Part shown: positions 9,650 to 19,762 of the stretch, piece after piece
Layout: every line of letters starts with the position of its first letter
Numbering within the stretch: the stretch's first letter is position 1
Source of the DNA: Tamlana flava
Lineage (GTDB): Bacteria > Bacteroidota > Bacteroidia > Flavobacteriales > Flavobacteriaceae
NCBI RefSeq assembly: GCF_041287255.1
Contig: NZ_JBGGTX010000003.1
Span: 496,001 to 560,000, forward strand
Direction: 5' to 3'
Length of the DNA: 64,000 bases
Position numbers and translations under genes: made by a program
The notes under the pieces: generated by a model
Database searches by the model: none
The model's input: only the letters and a program-made list of their open reading frames with translations
What the model was told of the DNA's origin: nothing

Positions 9650-10807
9650 ATGAAAACACAAATTAAAACCCTATTGTTGTGCACCGCCTTAATTGGATTT
9701 ATGTCCTGCAATGCCAATAACAAAACACAAGACATTACCCAAAATGAAATAGCAACCCTGCATCCAGAACCCAGCAAACAGTGCATTAAGGTTGCCCTTT
9801 TATTAGATACAAGCAACAGCATGGATGGTTTAATAGACCAAGCCAAGGCACAGCTTTGGGACATTGTAAACGAACTGTCCTACGCCAAATGTGGAAACCA
9901 AAAACCAAATTTACAAATAGCTTTATATGAATACGGAAATGATAATTTGAGTAGTCGTGAAGGTTACATCAGACAAGTTTTAGCATTTAGCGATGATTTG
10001 GATGACATCTCTAAAGAGTTATTTTCACTGACAACCAATGGGGGTGAGGAATACTGCGGACAGGTTATTCAAACATCATTAAACCAATTGGACTGGGGCA
10101 AAAATCCTGATGATTTAAAACTTATTTTCATTGCAGGAAACGAACCTTTCACCCAAGGAAAAACAAACTATAAAGATGCCTCTACAAACGCAAATGAAAA
10201 AGATGTCACCATCAATACCATTTTTTGTGGTGACTACAACCAAGGTGTTTCAACATATTGGAGGGACGGAGCACGATTGACAAATGGCGACTATATGGCC
10301 ATAAACCAAAATCGTGCGACTGTTCATATCGCATCACCTTATGACGATGAAATCTTGATTTTAAACAAAAAATTAAATAAAACCTATGTGGCCTATGGTC
10401 AAAAAGGAAGGGAGAAAATGGAAATGCAAGCAGAACAAGATATGAACGCTGGTACTTACAGTAAAGCCAATGCCGTAAAGAGAACGGTGAGCAAAAGTTC
10501 ACACCTTTATAAAAACACAACTTGGGATTTAGTTGATGCCGTAGCACTGGAAGAAGTGGTTATTGAAGACATCAAGGAAGAAGCACTTCCATCAGAATTA
10601 AAGGGCAAAACAAAAGAGGAAATTAAAAATTACGTTGCCGAAAAAAGTAAAGAACGCGAAGCTATTCAAAAGCAAATAAATGAATTAAACGCCAAGCGCA
10701 AAGAGTATGTTTTAAAACAACAAAAAGAAAACAATAATGGACTTGAAAATGCCATGATTAAAGCCATAAAGGAACAGGCCAAGAATAAAAAATACAGTTT
10801 TCAGTAA
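9650..10807 (+). CDS. vWA-domain lipoprotein
   Basis: ATG 9650 is preferred over GTG 9641 because it starts a compact lipoprotein signal with lipobox FMSC (Cys at residue 20). Residues about 45-235 form a von Willebrand A domain with the metal-binding DTSNSMDG motif (DxSxS). The C-terminal region (about 290-385) is highly charged and helical (KEEIKNYVAEK, QINELNAKRKEY). Such proteins are predicted to sit in the outer membrane or periplasm and bind partners through a metal ion. No functional partner is evident from its neighbours. A strong terminator follows. Confidence 0.85.
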   Translation: MKTQIKTLLLCTALIGFMSCNANNKTQDITQNEIATLHPEPSKQCIKVALLLDTSNSMDGLIDQAKAQLWDIVNELSYAKCGNQKPNLQIALYEYGNDNLSSREGYIRQVLAFSDDLDDISKELFSLTTNGGEEYCGQVIQTSLNQLDWGKNPDDLKLIFIAGNEPFTQGKTNYKDASTNANEKDVTINTIFCGDYNQGVSTYWRDGARLTNGDYMAINQNRATVHIASPYDDEILILNKKLNKTYVAYGQKGREKMEMQAEQDMNAGTYSKANAVKRTVSKSSHLYKNTTWDLVDAVALEEVVIEDIKEEALPSELKGKTKEEIKNYVAEKSKEREAIQKQINELNAKRKEYVLKQQKENNNGLENAMIKAIKEQAKNKKYSFQ

Positions 10808-10820
10808 TAGCTAATAACAA

Positions 10821-10851
10821 AAAAAGCTTCTCAATTTCTGAGAAGCTTTTT
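10821..10851. terminator. Bidirectional intrinsic terminator between vWA gene and fsa
   Basis: A perfect 13-bp stem (AAAAAGCTTCTCA with TGAGAAGCTTTTT, five-base loop ATTTC) is flanked by A-runs and T-runs, so it can end transcription from both converging genes. Confidence 0.9.
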
Positions 10852-10874
10852 TTTTGCTTTTATACCAAAAGGTT

Positions 10875-11531
10875 TTATTTATTCCCTTTTTTGTAGTCTT
10901 CCAAAAACTTAGCTAAACCAATATCCGTTAAAGGATGTTTCAACAATCCTGTAATTGATGATAATGGCCCAGTCATAACATCACTACCAATTTTTGCACA
11001 ATCTATAACGTGCATAGTGTGACGGATAGAAGCCGCTAAAATCTGTGTTTGGTAACCATAGTTGTCATAAATCTGTCTGATTTCTGCAATAAGGTTTAGA
11101 CCATCTGTACAGATATCATCCAATCTTCCCAAAAATGGAGAAACATAAGTTGCACCCGCTTTGGCCGCCAATAAAGCTTGACCAGGAGAGAATACCAAAG
11201 TTACATTGGTTCTAATACCTTTATCTGTAAAATATTTACATGCTTTAATACCGTCTGCAATCAATGGCAATTTAACCACAATTTGTGGGTGAAGGGCAGC
11301 CAATTCTGTACCTTCCTTTACCATACCCTCAAAATCTGTTGCAATTACCTCAGCGCTAACGTCTCCATCTACAATTTCGCAAATTTTCTTGTAGTGTGCC
11401 AAAATGTTTTCAGCACCAGTGATCCCTTCTTTCGCCATTAATGATGGGTTGGTTGTAACACCATCTAATACGCCTAAAGCCTGTGCTTCTGCAATCTCGT
11501 TTAGGTTGGCCGTGTCAATAAAAAATTTCAT
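10875..11531 (-). CDS. fsa: Fructose-6-phosphate aldolase / small transaldolase
   Basis: The 218-residue TIM-barrel protein belongs to the short TalC/FSA group of transaldolases. It has MKFFIDTANLNEI at the start, LDGVTTNPSL at 22-31, the Schiff-base Lys87 in QIVVKLPL, and SPFLGRLDD. Members either transfer dihydroxyacetone in the pentose phosphate pathway or cleave fructose 6-phosphate; sequence alone does not settle which. It lies 6 nt behind transketolase in the same operon, favouring a transaldolase role in the non-oxidative pentose phosphate pathway. Confidence 0.9.
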   Translation of the reverse strand: MKFFIDTANLNEIAEAQALGVLDGVTTNPSLMAKEGITGAENILAHYKKICEIVDGDVSAEVIATDFEGMVKEGTELAALHPQIVVKLPLIADGIKACKYFTDKGIRTNVTLVFSPGQALLAAKAGATYVSPFLGRLDDICTDGLNLIAEIRQIYDNYGYQTQILAASIRHTMHVIDCAKIGSDVMTGPLSSITGLLKHPLTDIGLAKFLEDYKKGNK

Positions 11532-11537
11532 AATATC

Positions 11538-13577
11538 TTAGTTTTGTTGTGTTTTTAAATATGCTAATACTTCTTTGCTTACTTTTTCACCCGTAAATCC
11601 GAATTTCTCGTCCAATACGCTTGCAGGAGCCGAATAACCAAAATGGTCTAAGCCAAATACTTTTCCATTATCGCCAACCAAACCTTCTAAGTTTACTGGC
11701 AATCCAGCGGTTAAACCAAATAATGGCTTATTTTTAGGAATAACGCCGTCTTGATAATTTTTAGGTTGAAGTCTGAACAAACCTTCAGAAATTACTGAAG
11801 CGATACTAACTTTCAATCCGTTTTCAGCTTCCAAAATTTCAGCAGCTGCTACCAAAGTTGAAACTTCAGATCCGTTTGCAATAAGAACCACATCCGGGTT
11901 TTTAACTTCCTTAACTAAATAGCCTCCTTTTTCAGCAGCCAATGCTTCGTTATATCTAGAACCTTTTGCAGGAATATCTTTAATGTTCTGTCTGGAAAGA
12001 ATTAAACCGGAAGGTGTATTACTGTTTTCTAAAGCCATTTTCCAAGCAACACTAGTTTCGGCCGAATCTGCTGGACGTAATGCCAAGAAACTCTGTTTGC
12101 CACTGTGGTTTTTTAATTTCTCCAACAAACGAATTTGGGCTTCTTGCTCAATAGGTTGATGTGTTGGCCCGTCTTCCCCAACGCGGAAAGCATCGTGCGT
12201 CCATACAAATTTAACAGGCAATTCTTGAATGGCACTTAAACGAATGGCTGGTTTCATATAATCTGAAAACACAAAGAACGTAGCCACCACAGGAATAACA
12301 CCACCATGTAAAGCCAACCCGTTTGCTATAGCTGCCATAGTTAACTCGGCAACACCAGCTTGCAAGAATGAACCACTAAAATCACCCTTTTGAAGTGAAT
12401 GGGTTTTCTTCAAGAATCCATCTGTTTTATCACTATTGGATAAATCTGCAGAAGAAACAATCATGTTTTCTACGTTTTCAGCCAAATAGGCCAAAACCCC
12501 AGAAGATGCGGCTCTAGATGCCAAACCTGCCTTATGCTCGATAGAACCAAAATCTAAATTTGGTAATTTTCCTGAAAGGAAGAAATCTAATTTATCTGAA
12601 AGTGCTTTATTCGCAGATCTCCAAGCTGCTATTTCAGCCTTTTTCTCAGCTGCTTTTGCTTCCTTTTTCTTTAATAAGTCTGTGTAAAATGCTTGAACAT
12701 CATCAAAAATATCAAAAGGACTCTCGGGATTTGCGCCTAAGTTTTCCAATGTTTTTGCGTAATCAGCACCAGTATGTCCAATTGGCTGTCCGTGCAATTC
12801 GCAATGCCCTTCAAACATACTACCATCAGCAGCAACCGCGCCTTTACCCATTATAGTTTTACCAATAATCAAAGTTGGTTTTTCAGTTTCATTGTTGGCA
12901 TCGGTCAATGCTTTTCTAATTTCATCGTGATTATGCCCATCAATGGTCACTACGTTCCATCCCCATGCTTTGTATTTCATGGCGGTATCTTCCGTAGTTA
13001 CTTCATCTGTAGAAGTTGATAATTGAATATCGTTAGAATCGAAGAACATAATAAAATTACTCAAACCTAAATGCCCAGCAATTCTACCTGCACCTTGTGA
13101 AATTTCCTCTTGAACACCCCCATCAGAAATGAAACCATAAATTTTATGGTTCATCCAATCTCCAAACCTAGCTTGTAAAAATTTAGCAGCAATGGCTGCA
13201 CCAATACCCATGGTGTGGCCTTGTCCCAATGGCCCTGAAGTATTTTCAACACCGCGTTTTACATCAACTTCTGGATGGCCTGGCGTAATAGAACCCCATT
13301 GCCTAAAGTTTGCAACGTCATCTTTTTTGTAATTCCCCAACAAGTAATACTGCGCATACATTAAGGTTGATAAATGGCCCGCATCCATAAAAAAGCGGTC
13401 TCTAAATGGCCACTCCATATCTGATGGATCATAATTAAAGAACTCAGAATATAAAATATGCATAAAATCTGCACCGCCCATCGGGCCTCCAGGATGCCCC
13501 GAATTTGCTTTCTCTACCATGGCCACAGCTAATGCTCTGATATTATCTGCTGCTTGTTGATCTACTTTTTTGTTCAT
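11538..13577 (-). CDS. tkt: Transketolase
   Basis: This 679-residue single-chain transketolase moves two-carbon ketol units between sugar phosphates using thiamine diphosphate. Visible are the N-terminal AVAMVEKANSGHPGGPMG, the GHGxG-like region GPLGQGHTMGIG (115-126), the thiamine-binding SDGGVQEE (151-158) and, in the central domain, FVWTHDAFRVGEDGPTHQP. It is the first gene of an operon with the aldolase. A probable -7 element lies about 157 nt upstream. Confidence 0.96.
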   Translation of the reverse strand: MNKKVDQQAADNIRALAVAMVEKANSGHPGGPMGGADFMHILYSEFFNYDPSDMEWPFRDRFFMDAGHLSTLMYAQYYLLGNYKKDDVANFRQWGSITPGHPEVDVKRGVENTSGPLGQGHTMGIGAAIAAKFLQARFGDWMNHKIYGFISDGGVQEEISQGAGRIAGHLGLSNFIMFFDSNDIQLSTSTDEVTTEDTAMKYKAWGWNVVTIDGHNHDEIRKALTDANNETEKPTLIIGKTIMGKGAVAADGSMFEGHCELHGQPIGHTGADYAKTLENLGANPESPFDIFDDVQAFYTDLLKKKEAKAAEKKAEIAAWRSANKALSDKLDFFLSGKLPNLDFGSIEHKAGLASRAASSGVLAYLAENVENMIVSSADLSNSDKTDGFLKKTHSLQKGDFSGSFLQAGVAELTMAAIANGLALHGGVIPVVATFFVFSDYMKPAIRLSAIQELPVKFVWTHDAFRVGEDGPTHQPIEQEAQIRLLEKLKNHSGKQSFLALRPADSAETSVAWKMALENSNTPSGLILSRQNIKDIPAKGSRYNEALAAEKGGYLVKEVKNPDVVLIANGSEVSTLVAAAEILEAENGLKVSIASVISEGLFRLQPKNYQDGVIPKNKPLFGLTAGLPVNLEGLVGDNGKVFGLDHFGYSAPASVLDEKFGFTGEKVSKEVLAYLKTQQN

Positions 13578-13733
13578 TTTTTTAGTTACGATTAGTCTAT
13601 TTTAACTTATATACTTCCCAGCTTTAAAATAGCTGAAAATTGAAAGGTTAGCAAAACTAAAACATTTTGTTCAAACCCTTTTCCAAATTACAAATTATAT
13701 GATCGTTAAACCGTAGTAACTTGTAATCGGCCG

Positions 13734-13741
13734 CAAATATA
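13734..13741 (-). promoter_or_regulatory. tkt -7 element, TATATTTG
   Basis: The minus strand reads TATATTTG, an exact TAnnTTTG match, about 157 nt upstream of the tkt ATG. No TTG was found at 19 nt upstream, so the -33 half is weak. Confidence 0.45.
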
Positions 13742-13986
13742 CGATATTTTTTTATAAGTGTAAAAAAAACACTTGTTATTTATGTTGCATTTAATATCAA
13801 TTGCGAAATTCTTAAAAATTAAGCTTTTACAGTATTATTTTGAAATGAATTTGCCTATCTATTGAAAAAGTTATGGTTACTTCATACTCGGATATTGCAT
13901 TTGATAGATGCTTTGAAACGAAATCTAATTTTTTGCAAGTGAAACTTGCCCTTTATATGCCATTATTTATGACATCATATTCCAAA

Positions 13987-14032
13987 CAAAAATAGGTTGC
14001 AATGGCATAAAATATTACCGTTGCAACCTATT
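13987..14032 (-). terminator. Terminator of the TonB receptor gene
   Basis: A perfect 12-bp inverted repeat (AATAGGTTGCAA at 13991-14002 and TTGCAACCTATT at 14021-14032) has an 18-nt loop. On the minus strand it continues into TTTTTGTTT, which suits termination of the gene ending at 14077. Confidence 0.7.
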
Positions 14033-14076
14033 GGTTTATTTTAATAACTGATTATTAATCAGTCATTTTTTTTCTC

Positions 14077-17025
14077 TTACTTTAATTTAAAACTCAATCT
14101 GGCGAACAAGAAACGGCCATTGTTACCAAATTGAGATACGCGTCTTGAGTATACAAATTGGTTGCTTGATGTTAAACTAGCGGGCAATTCATCTGGGTAG
14201 ATATCAAATAAATTGTTTGCCCCTAGAGTAAATTTCAAAGCATCACTAAAGCTATAACCAACTGTTAAGTCAGTAACAACTACAGATCCAATTTCGGGAT
14301 GACCTCCACCGGTTAAATTACCAGTATCTTCAACACTTCCAAAAAAGGCATTTCTTAAAAAGAAAGTCCAGTTATCTAATTCCAAATTATTCGTTAAGTT
14401 AGCTTTTACTCTTGGCACAGCCAACTCTAAATACACTCTAGAGCTCTCATCAAAATAAGTATTTAATAAACCAGCATTTGACAAAATTTCACTGCCCTTT
14501 GTAGGCCCTACTTTAGTTGTTTTAGCAAATGTTCCAGCTAAATTATTTGTTAGTTTTCCTTTACCCAGACTAGCTTTGTGTGTTATCACCACATCTACTC
14601 CTTTAGTTTCAGTGTCTATGGCATTTGCAAAAAAGGCAGCTGCGCCGATATCAAGGTTATCAAAAACATCACTTAAGGCACTACCATCATTAGGGTTTGA
14701 GAAATTTCCGGTATAAGTAATTCTGTCATCTATACCAATAAAGAATCCATCTACTGTGAAGGTTAAGTTAGCACTAGGTATTTTTGATGTAAATCCTACA
14801 CTAGCATTAAAGGAAGTCTCTTCTTTTAATTTAGGAATACCAAACAATTTAGCCGCTCTGGAATTATTTGTGAATGTTCCAACTTCTTGCGATATCCCCT
14901 GATCATTGAATAAGGTATTCGATTTACTATAAAATTGCTGATGTAAAGAAGGAGCTCTAAAGCCTGTGCTTATTGCACCTCTTAAATTTGTGTTTTCACC
15001 CAATTTGTACCGCAAGGCCAATTTGCCATTCAATGTGCTTCCAAAATCGCTAAAATCCTCAAATCTACCAGCAATACTTAATAGAAATTCTTCGGTTACA
15101 TCAGCCTCAAGATCTAAGTATAATGCCATGCTATTTCTTTTAGCATCCACTGCATTTTCAGGGGTAAACCCTTTAAAAACTTGTGCTCCTTCTGCAGCCT
15201 GATCCCCATAAAAATCAGTAACTTTTAAAGATGGGTCATTAATGATTGCCACTCCATTTGCAACATCTCCATTAATATCATATCTTTCATAAGATGATTC
15301 TTCTCCTGCCTCAATAAAGAAATTTTCAACCCTGTATTCTGCACCAAACGCCACATTCAGCCCAGACATTATATCTTCGTAAAATTTGGAAGCATCTAAA
15401 TTCACGGTACTTTGTTGAAATCCATTTAAACCTGCATCAAATTCTGTTGGTGAGGCTGCTTGCAAGTAGAAGTTAGTTGTATTAGTTATAATATAAGCAA
15501 AGGTGTTTTGACCCCAAGTGTGTGACAAATCGACATGCCAATCATTAATTTTTCCACTAATTCCAAAACCCAAAGATTTATCGATAATATCCGATTCAAT
15601 ATTTGGTAGAAATCCATTAACATAAGCCAAAGTATTTCCTCTTCCCGAGCCTGTTCCGGGCGCTCTGTAAAACCCAGAAGCATCACCGTGCCTATAAGAT
15701 AATCCTCCAAAGGCATAAATCTTTGCGTCATTTTCTTCATCACCGAAAGGAATTTCAAGATTCCCCATAAACTGCCCTTGGTCTAATCCAGATTGTCCAA
15801 CGCTCATATTATAATCACTCCTAGTTTGGCCTCTTTCTAAAAGTTCTTGATCAGTGAAATCGCCAACACCTTTTAGAATACCATCAGATTGTGTTCCTGT
15901 AGCAATATTATATCCAGATAATTCTTCAATACTATTCGCTCCAGCAATTTGAGCTTGCAGAGCCGCATCAAAATATGGTACCTGGGCAGCATAAGTTTTT
16001 ATGGCATCCAAATCATTTCGCAATTCGGACAAATTAAAACCATCGGAGTAAGCCTGCCATTCAATAGCATTATATTCACTGAAAATTCTACCGCTGTATG
16101 GCCTTGCTCTTGAAGTTCGTTCACGTGAAGTCAAAGAGCCTGTTAGATTTACAAAACCTCCGCTATTCCCTAAGGGAATACCATAATTTAAATCAATTTG
16201 GTATTTTTCTCCATCCACTCCACCATCATGGTCATTTGCATTTTGAGAGAAATTGGCACCAGAAGTCACAACGGCCGTTAGTTCATTTACATTATCTTTA
16301 AGAACAATATTTATAACACCAGCAATAGCATCAGAACCATATTGTGCAGCAGCACCATCTCTTAACACCTCAATTCTTTTTATGGAGGCTGCAGGGATGG
16401 CGTTTAAATCTGTACCAACGGAACCACGGCCAGGGGTTCCATTTACATTAACTAGGGATGATGTATGCCTTCTTTTGCCATTAACTAAAACTAATACCTG
16501 ATCGGGTCCTAAACCTCTTAGTTGTGCTGGATCGATATGATCTGTTCCATCAGCTACCGTTTGAGTGTTTGATGCAAACGAGGGAGCCACGTAGTTCAAA
16601 ATTTGTGTAACTGATACTTGAGGTCCTGCAGTAGTAAGTTCTGCCATATCAATTACATCGACCGGCACGGGTGTGTCAACGGCCGTTCTACTTGGATTTC
16701 TAGATCCAACAAGTACAACAGTTTCTAGGGCAACCCCAGACTGTAAGGTAACATTCAATGTGCTTCCCGATACGGTAATGGACTGTGTATCAAATCCAAC
16801 GTACGAGAAAATCAAAACATCACCATTGTTTGCTTCAATAGAATAATTACCATCAAAATCAGTAGTAGTTCCTTGGGTTGTCCCTTTAAGCACAACGGTA
16901 ACACCTGGTAAGGGCTCCGAATTGTCATCTTTTACTGTTCCGGATACCTCTTGCGCCAAAACAAAATTTGATGTTCCAAAAAACATCAAAAGCATAATAA
17001 CCTTTACTGTTAAATGTTTAATCAT
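14077..17025 (-). CDS. TonB-dependent receptor with N-terminal carboxypeptidase-like domain
   Basis: The 982-residue outer-membrane receptor starts with a signal peptide (cut near VLAQE), then a carboxypeptidase-regulatory-like domain (about 25-110: VSGTVKDDNSEPLPGVTVVL, GTTTDFDGNYSI). The plug follows (about 115-245: VDTPVPVDVIDMAEL, RGLGPDQVLVLVNGKRR, IERIEVLRDGAAAQYG with IKRIEVLRD in this copy). The remainder is a 22-strand barrel ending in FARLSFKLK. No SusD-type partner is adjacent, so it is a solo receptor rather than a polysaccharide-utilisation pair. The substrate cannot be read from sequence; iron complexes or small organic molecules are both possible. Confidence 0.93.
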   Translation of the reverse strand: MIKHLTVKVIMLLMFFGTSNFVLAQEVSGTVKDDNSEPLPGVTVVLKGTTQGTTTDFDGNYSIEANNGDVLIFSYVGFDTQSITVSGSTLNVTLQSGVALETVVLVGSRNPSRTAVDTPVPVDVIDMAELTTAGPQVSVTQILNYVAPSFASNTQTVADGTDHIDPAQLRGLGPDQVLVLVNGKRRHTSSLVNVNGTPGRGSVGTDLNAIPAASIKRIEVLRDGAAAQYGSDAIAGVINIVLKDNVNELTAVVTSGANFSQNANDHDGGVDGEKYQIDLNYGIPLGNSGGFVNLTGSLTSRERTSRARPYSGRIFSEYNAIEWQAYSDGFNLSELRNDLDAIKTYAAQVPYFDAALQAQIAGANSIEELSGYNIATGTQSDGILKGVGDFTDQELLERGQTRSDYNMSVGQSGLDQGQFMGNLEIPFGDEENDAKIYAFGGLSYRHGDASGFYRAPGTGSGRGNTLAYVNGFLPNIESDIIDKSLGFGISGKINDWHVDLSHTWGQNTFAYIITNTTNFYLQAASPTEFDAGLNGFQQSTVNLDASKFYEDIMSGLNVAFGAEYRVENFFIEAGEESSYERYDINGDVANGVAIINDPSLKVTDFYGDQAAEGAQVFKGFTPENAVDAKRNSMALYLDLEADVTEEFLLSIAGRFEDFSDFGSTLNGKLALRYKLGENTNLRGAISTGFRAPSLHQQFYSKSNTLFNDQGISQEVGTFTNNSRAAKLFGIPKLKEETSFNASVGFTSKIPSANLTFTVDGFFIGIDDRITYTGNFSNPNDGSALSDVFDNLDIGAAAFFANAIDTETKGVDVVITHKASLGKGKLTNNLAGTFAKTTKVGPTKGSEILSNAGLLNTYFDESSRVYLELAVPRVKANLTNNLELDNWTFFLRNAFFGSVEDTGNLTGGGHPEIGSVVVTDLTVGYSFSDALKFTLGANNLFDIYPDELPASLTSSNQFVYSRRVSQFGNNGRFLFARLSFKLK

Positions 17026-17223
17026 AATACAAATATTTAGAGTTAGTATTACAATATATGCATATAAATTAGCATTTTATCTAAAATCATCGATTTTTTA
17101 ACTATAAAACTGCAAATCTCGTAGTTTTAAACACTAAGATTTTTAAAGAATCCTCAAAAGAAGTTACACACAAAACACCAGTAAAAAAAGACAGTAAAAA
17201 ATTTAATCTCAATTGTAAATCCT

Positions 17224-17231
17224 TAAATTTG
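17224..17231 (+). promoter_or_regulatory. aspS -7 element, TAAATTTG
   Basis: This exact TAnnTTTG match lies 17 nt before the aspS ATG at 17249. The -33 TTG at consensus spacing is not evident. Confidence 0.55.
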
Positions 17232-17248
17232 CACATCAAAATTTTATT

Positions 17249-19003
17249 ATGTACCGAAGTCATAATTGCGGCGAATTAAGAGCGTCACATATAAAAACAA
17301 AAGTTACTTTAGCAGGTTGGGTTCAAAAATCAAGAGATAAAGGTTTTATTGTTTGGGTAGATTTACGCGACCGTTACGGTATTACACAATTAGTTTTTGA
17401 TGAAGAGCGTACTTGTAAAAGTTTAATTGAACAAGCCCAAAACTTAGGCCGCGAATATGTTATTCAAGTAACAGGAATGGTTATCGAGCGTGCTTCCAAA
17501 AATCCAAATATCCCAACAGGAGATATTGAAATATTAGTTTCAGAATTGAATATTTTGAACGAAGCTAAATTGCCACCATTCACCATTGAGGACAAAACAG
17601 ACGGTGGTGAAGATATCCGAATGAAATATCGTTATTTGGATATTCGCCGCAACCCTGTAAAAAATAGTTTAATTTTTAGGCATAAGGTAACCCAAGAGGT
17701 TAGAAATTATCTTTCAAAAGAAGGGTTTATTGAAGTTGAAACGCCTTATTTAATTAAATCCACTCCTGAAGGTGCGCGTGATTTTGTGGTGCCATCCAGA
17801 ATGAACGAAGGTCAATTTTATGCCCTTCCGCAATCGCCACAAACCTTTAAACAGCTTTTGATGGTTGGTGGCATGGACAAATATTTCCAAATTGTTAAGT
17901 GTTTTAGGGACGAAGATTTACGTGCCGACAGACAACCGGAATTCACACAGATAGACTGCGAAATGTCCTTTATCGAACAAGAAGATATTTTAAATGCCTT
18001 TGAAGGTTTAACGCGCCATTTGTTGAAAGAAATCAATGGTTTTGACATTGAGAAATTCCCAAGAATGCTTTATGACGATGCCATGAGATTATACGGAAAC
18101 GATAAGCCCGACATTCGTTTTGGCATGCAGTTTGGCGAACTAAATGAAGTGGCACAACATAAGGATTTTGCCGTTTTTAATTCAGCTGAATTGGTAGTTG
18201 GTATTGCCGTTCCTGGCGGCAATGCATATACCAGAAAAGATATAGATAAATTAATTGATTGGGTTAAACGTCCTCAAATTGGGGCATTGGGCATGGTTTA
18301 TTGTCGCTGCAATGAAGATGGTTCATATAAATCGTCCGTTGATAAGTTTTATGATGAAGCCGATTTGGCCAAATGGGCAGATATAACAGGGGCAAAAGCT
18401 GGTGATTTAATCTGCATTCTTTCAGGTGACACCAATAAAGTACGTACGCAACTTAGTTCCTTAAGGATGGAACTGGCAGAGCGTTTAGGCTTACGCAAGT
18501 CTGACGAATTCGCTCCATTATGGGTTATGGATTTCCCGCTTTTGGAATGGGATGAGGAAACTGAGCGCTATCACGCCATGCACCACCCATTCACCTCGCC
18601 TAAACCAGGGCAATTGGAATTATTAAAAACCGCCCCAAGTGCTGTAAAGGCCAATGCATACGATTTGGTATTGAACGGAAACGAAATTGGCGGTGGTTCC
18701 ATAAGAATCCACGATAAGGAAACACAATCTTTAATGTTCGATTATTTAGGGTTCACACCCGAAGAAGCTAAAGCTCAATTTGGGTTTTTAATGGACGCTT
18801 TTCAATATGGCGCACCACCCCACGGAGGATTGGCTTTTGGGTTAGACCGATTGGTAGCTATTTTAGGTGGACAAGAAACCATTCGTGATTTTATTGCATT
18901 CCCAAAAAACAATGCAGGTCGTGATGTAATGATTGATGCACCAGCACCAATAGATGATGAACAATTGGAGGAGTTAAGTTTAAAACTCAACTTAAAACCA
19001 TAG
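17249..19003 (+). CDS. aspS: Aspartyl-tRNA synthetase
   Basis: This 584-residue class IIb synthetase charges tRNA-Asp. It has an N-terminal OB-fold (1-110, VTLAGWVQKSRDKGFIVWVDLRD), motif 2 (FRDEDLRADRQPEFTQID), the bacterial GAD insertion (about 285-420), and motif 3 (GGLAFGLDRLVAILGG). The length and GAD domain identify the bacterial type. It is followed by a strong terminator. Confidence 0.97.
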   Translation: MYRSHNCGELRASHIKTKVTLAGWVQKSRDKGFIVWVDLRDRYGITQLVFDEERTCKSLIEQAQNLGREYVIQVTGMVIERASKNPNIPTGDIEILVSELNILNEAKLPPFTIEDKTDGGEDIRMKYRYLDIRRNPVKNSLIFRHKVTQEVRNYLSKEGFIEVETPYLIKSTPEGARDFVVPSRMNEGQFYALPQSPQTFKQLLMVGGMDKYFQIVKCFRDEDLRADRQPEFTQIDCEMSFIEQEDILNAFEGLTRHLLKEINGFDIEKFPRMLYDDAMRLYGNDKPDIRFGMQFGELNEVAQHKDFAVFNSAELVVGIAVPGGNAYTRKDIDKLIDWVKRPQIGALGMVYCRCNEDGSYKSSVDKFYDEADLAKWADITGAKAGDLICILSGDTNKVRTQLSSLRMELAERLGLRKSDEFAPLWVMDFPLLEWDEETERYHAMHHPFTSPKPGQLELLKTAPSAVKANAYDLVLNGNEIGGGSIRIHDKETQSLMFDYLGFTPEEAKAQFGFLMDAFQYGAPPHGGLAFGLDRLVAILGGQETIRDFIAFPKNNAGRDVMIDAPAPIDDEQLEELSLKLNLKP

Positions 19004-19012
19004 AGCTTTAAG

Positions 19013-19034
19013 TCCCGCATTGGCGGGATTTTTT
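19013..19034 (+). terminator. aspS intrinsic terminator
   Basis: Stem TCCCGC/GCGGGA with a four-base loop ATTG is followed by six T residues, 10 nt after the aspS stop. Confidence 0.9.
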
Positions 19035-19048
19035 AGTACTTTTAGTTA

Positions 19049-19762
19049 ATGAAAAAAAATCTTCTTTTAATATTTATTCTGTATGCCCCTCTATTATTTA
19101 GTCAAGAGCTTACAGGAACTCAATTATTAAAAAAAGCTATACAATATCACGACCCCATTGGGAAATGGAAAACTTTTAACGGAGAGTTGTTCATTACCAT
19201 GGAAATTCCTGAAAAACAGAACAGAGATAGCCACATCATTATAAACTTACCCAAACAATACTTTTCAATTAAATCAACTGTTGAAGATAAAGTTACTCGG
19301 TACATCATTGAAAAGGATAGTGTCTCAATCATTTTTAATGAGGAGAGCAAGCTTTCAAATAAAACTTTGGAAGAAAATCGTTTAAGCAAATCTCGTGCAA
19401 AACTCCTTCAAAACTATTATACCTACCTATATGGCTTGCCCATGAAATTAAATGACCCTGGCACGATTATTCAAGAAAAGATTGAAAGCAAATCGTTTAG
19501 AGGGAAAAACTATTGGGTATTGAAAGCTTCATATAAAAAAGAAATTGGCAATGATACTTGGTATTTTTATTTCAATAAGGATAATTACGCCATGGAAGTG
19601 TACCAGTTTTTTCACGATGAATCCAAAAATGATGGTGAATATATTTTGCTATCTGATGAAGAATTGGTTAATAGTATAAAAATGCCAAAAATAAGGGCAT
19701 GGTATAAAAATAGCGACGATACTTATTTGGGTACCGATATTCTAAAATCATCAAAACAATAA
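19049..19762 (+). CDS. Secreted DUF6503-like protein
   Basis: This 237-residue protein has a signal peptide (cut near LLFSQ) and the features of a conserved Bacteroidetes family (DUF6503-like): an N-terminal QLLKKAIQYHDPIGKW and a C-terminal acidic/aromatic region (WYFYFNKDNYAMEVYQFFHDE). The fold is probably a lipoprotein-like beta structure and no enzymatic residues are recognised. Its stop codon abuts the ATG of the ClC remnant, so it is the first gene of the ClC/permease operon. Family assignment is from memory of the sequence style and is moderate. Confidence 0.7.
   Translation: MKKNLLLIFILYAPLLFSQELTGTQLLKKAIQYHDPIGKWKTFNGELFITMEIPEKQNRDSHIIINLPKQYFSIKSTVEDKVTRYIIEKDSVSIIFNEESKLSNKTLEENRLSKSRAKLLQNYYTYLYGLPMKLNDPGTIIQEKIESKSFRGKNYWVLKASYKKEIGNDTWYFYFNKDNYAMEVYQFFHDESKNDGEYILLSDEELVNSIKMPKIRAWYKNSDDTYLGTDILKSSKQ

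Larger units (their letters stand above)
13578..14076. other. About 500-bp non-coding gap between tkt and the TonB receptor
   Basis: No credible gene was found on either strand. The gap holds the tkt leader and -7 element (13734-13741), a small hairpin with arms GCAAGT/ACTTGC (13935-13949) lacking a T-run, and the receptor terminator (13987-14032). The remaining sequence is AT-rich without repeats I could recognise. Confidence 0.6.

Noticed and set aside
13935..13949. GCAAGT/ACTTGC hairpin as terminator
   Set aside because: It has only 6 bp and no T-run after it on either strand.
14041..14064. ACTGATT/AATCAGT palindrome as the receptor terminator
   Set aside because: It is shorter, AT-rich and lacks a T-run; the 12-bp inverted repeat at 13991-14032 is the better candidate.
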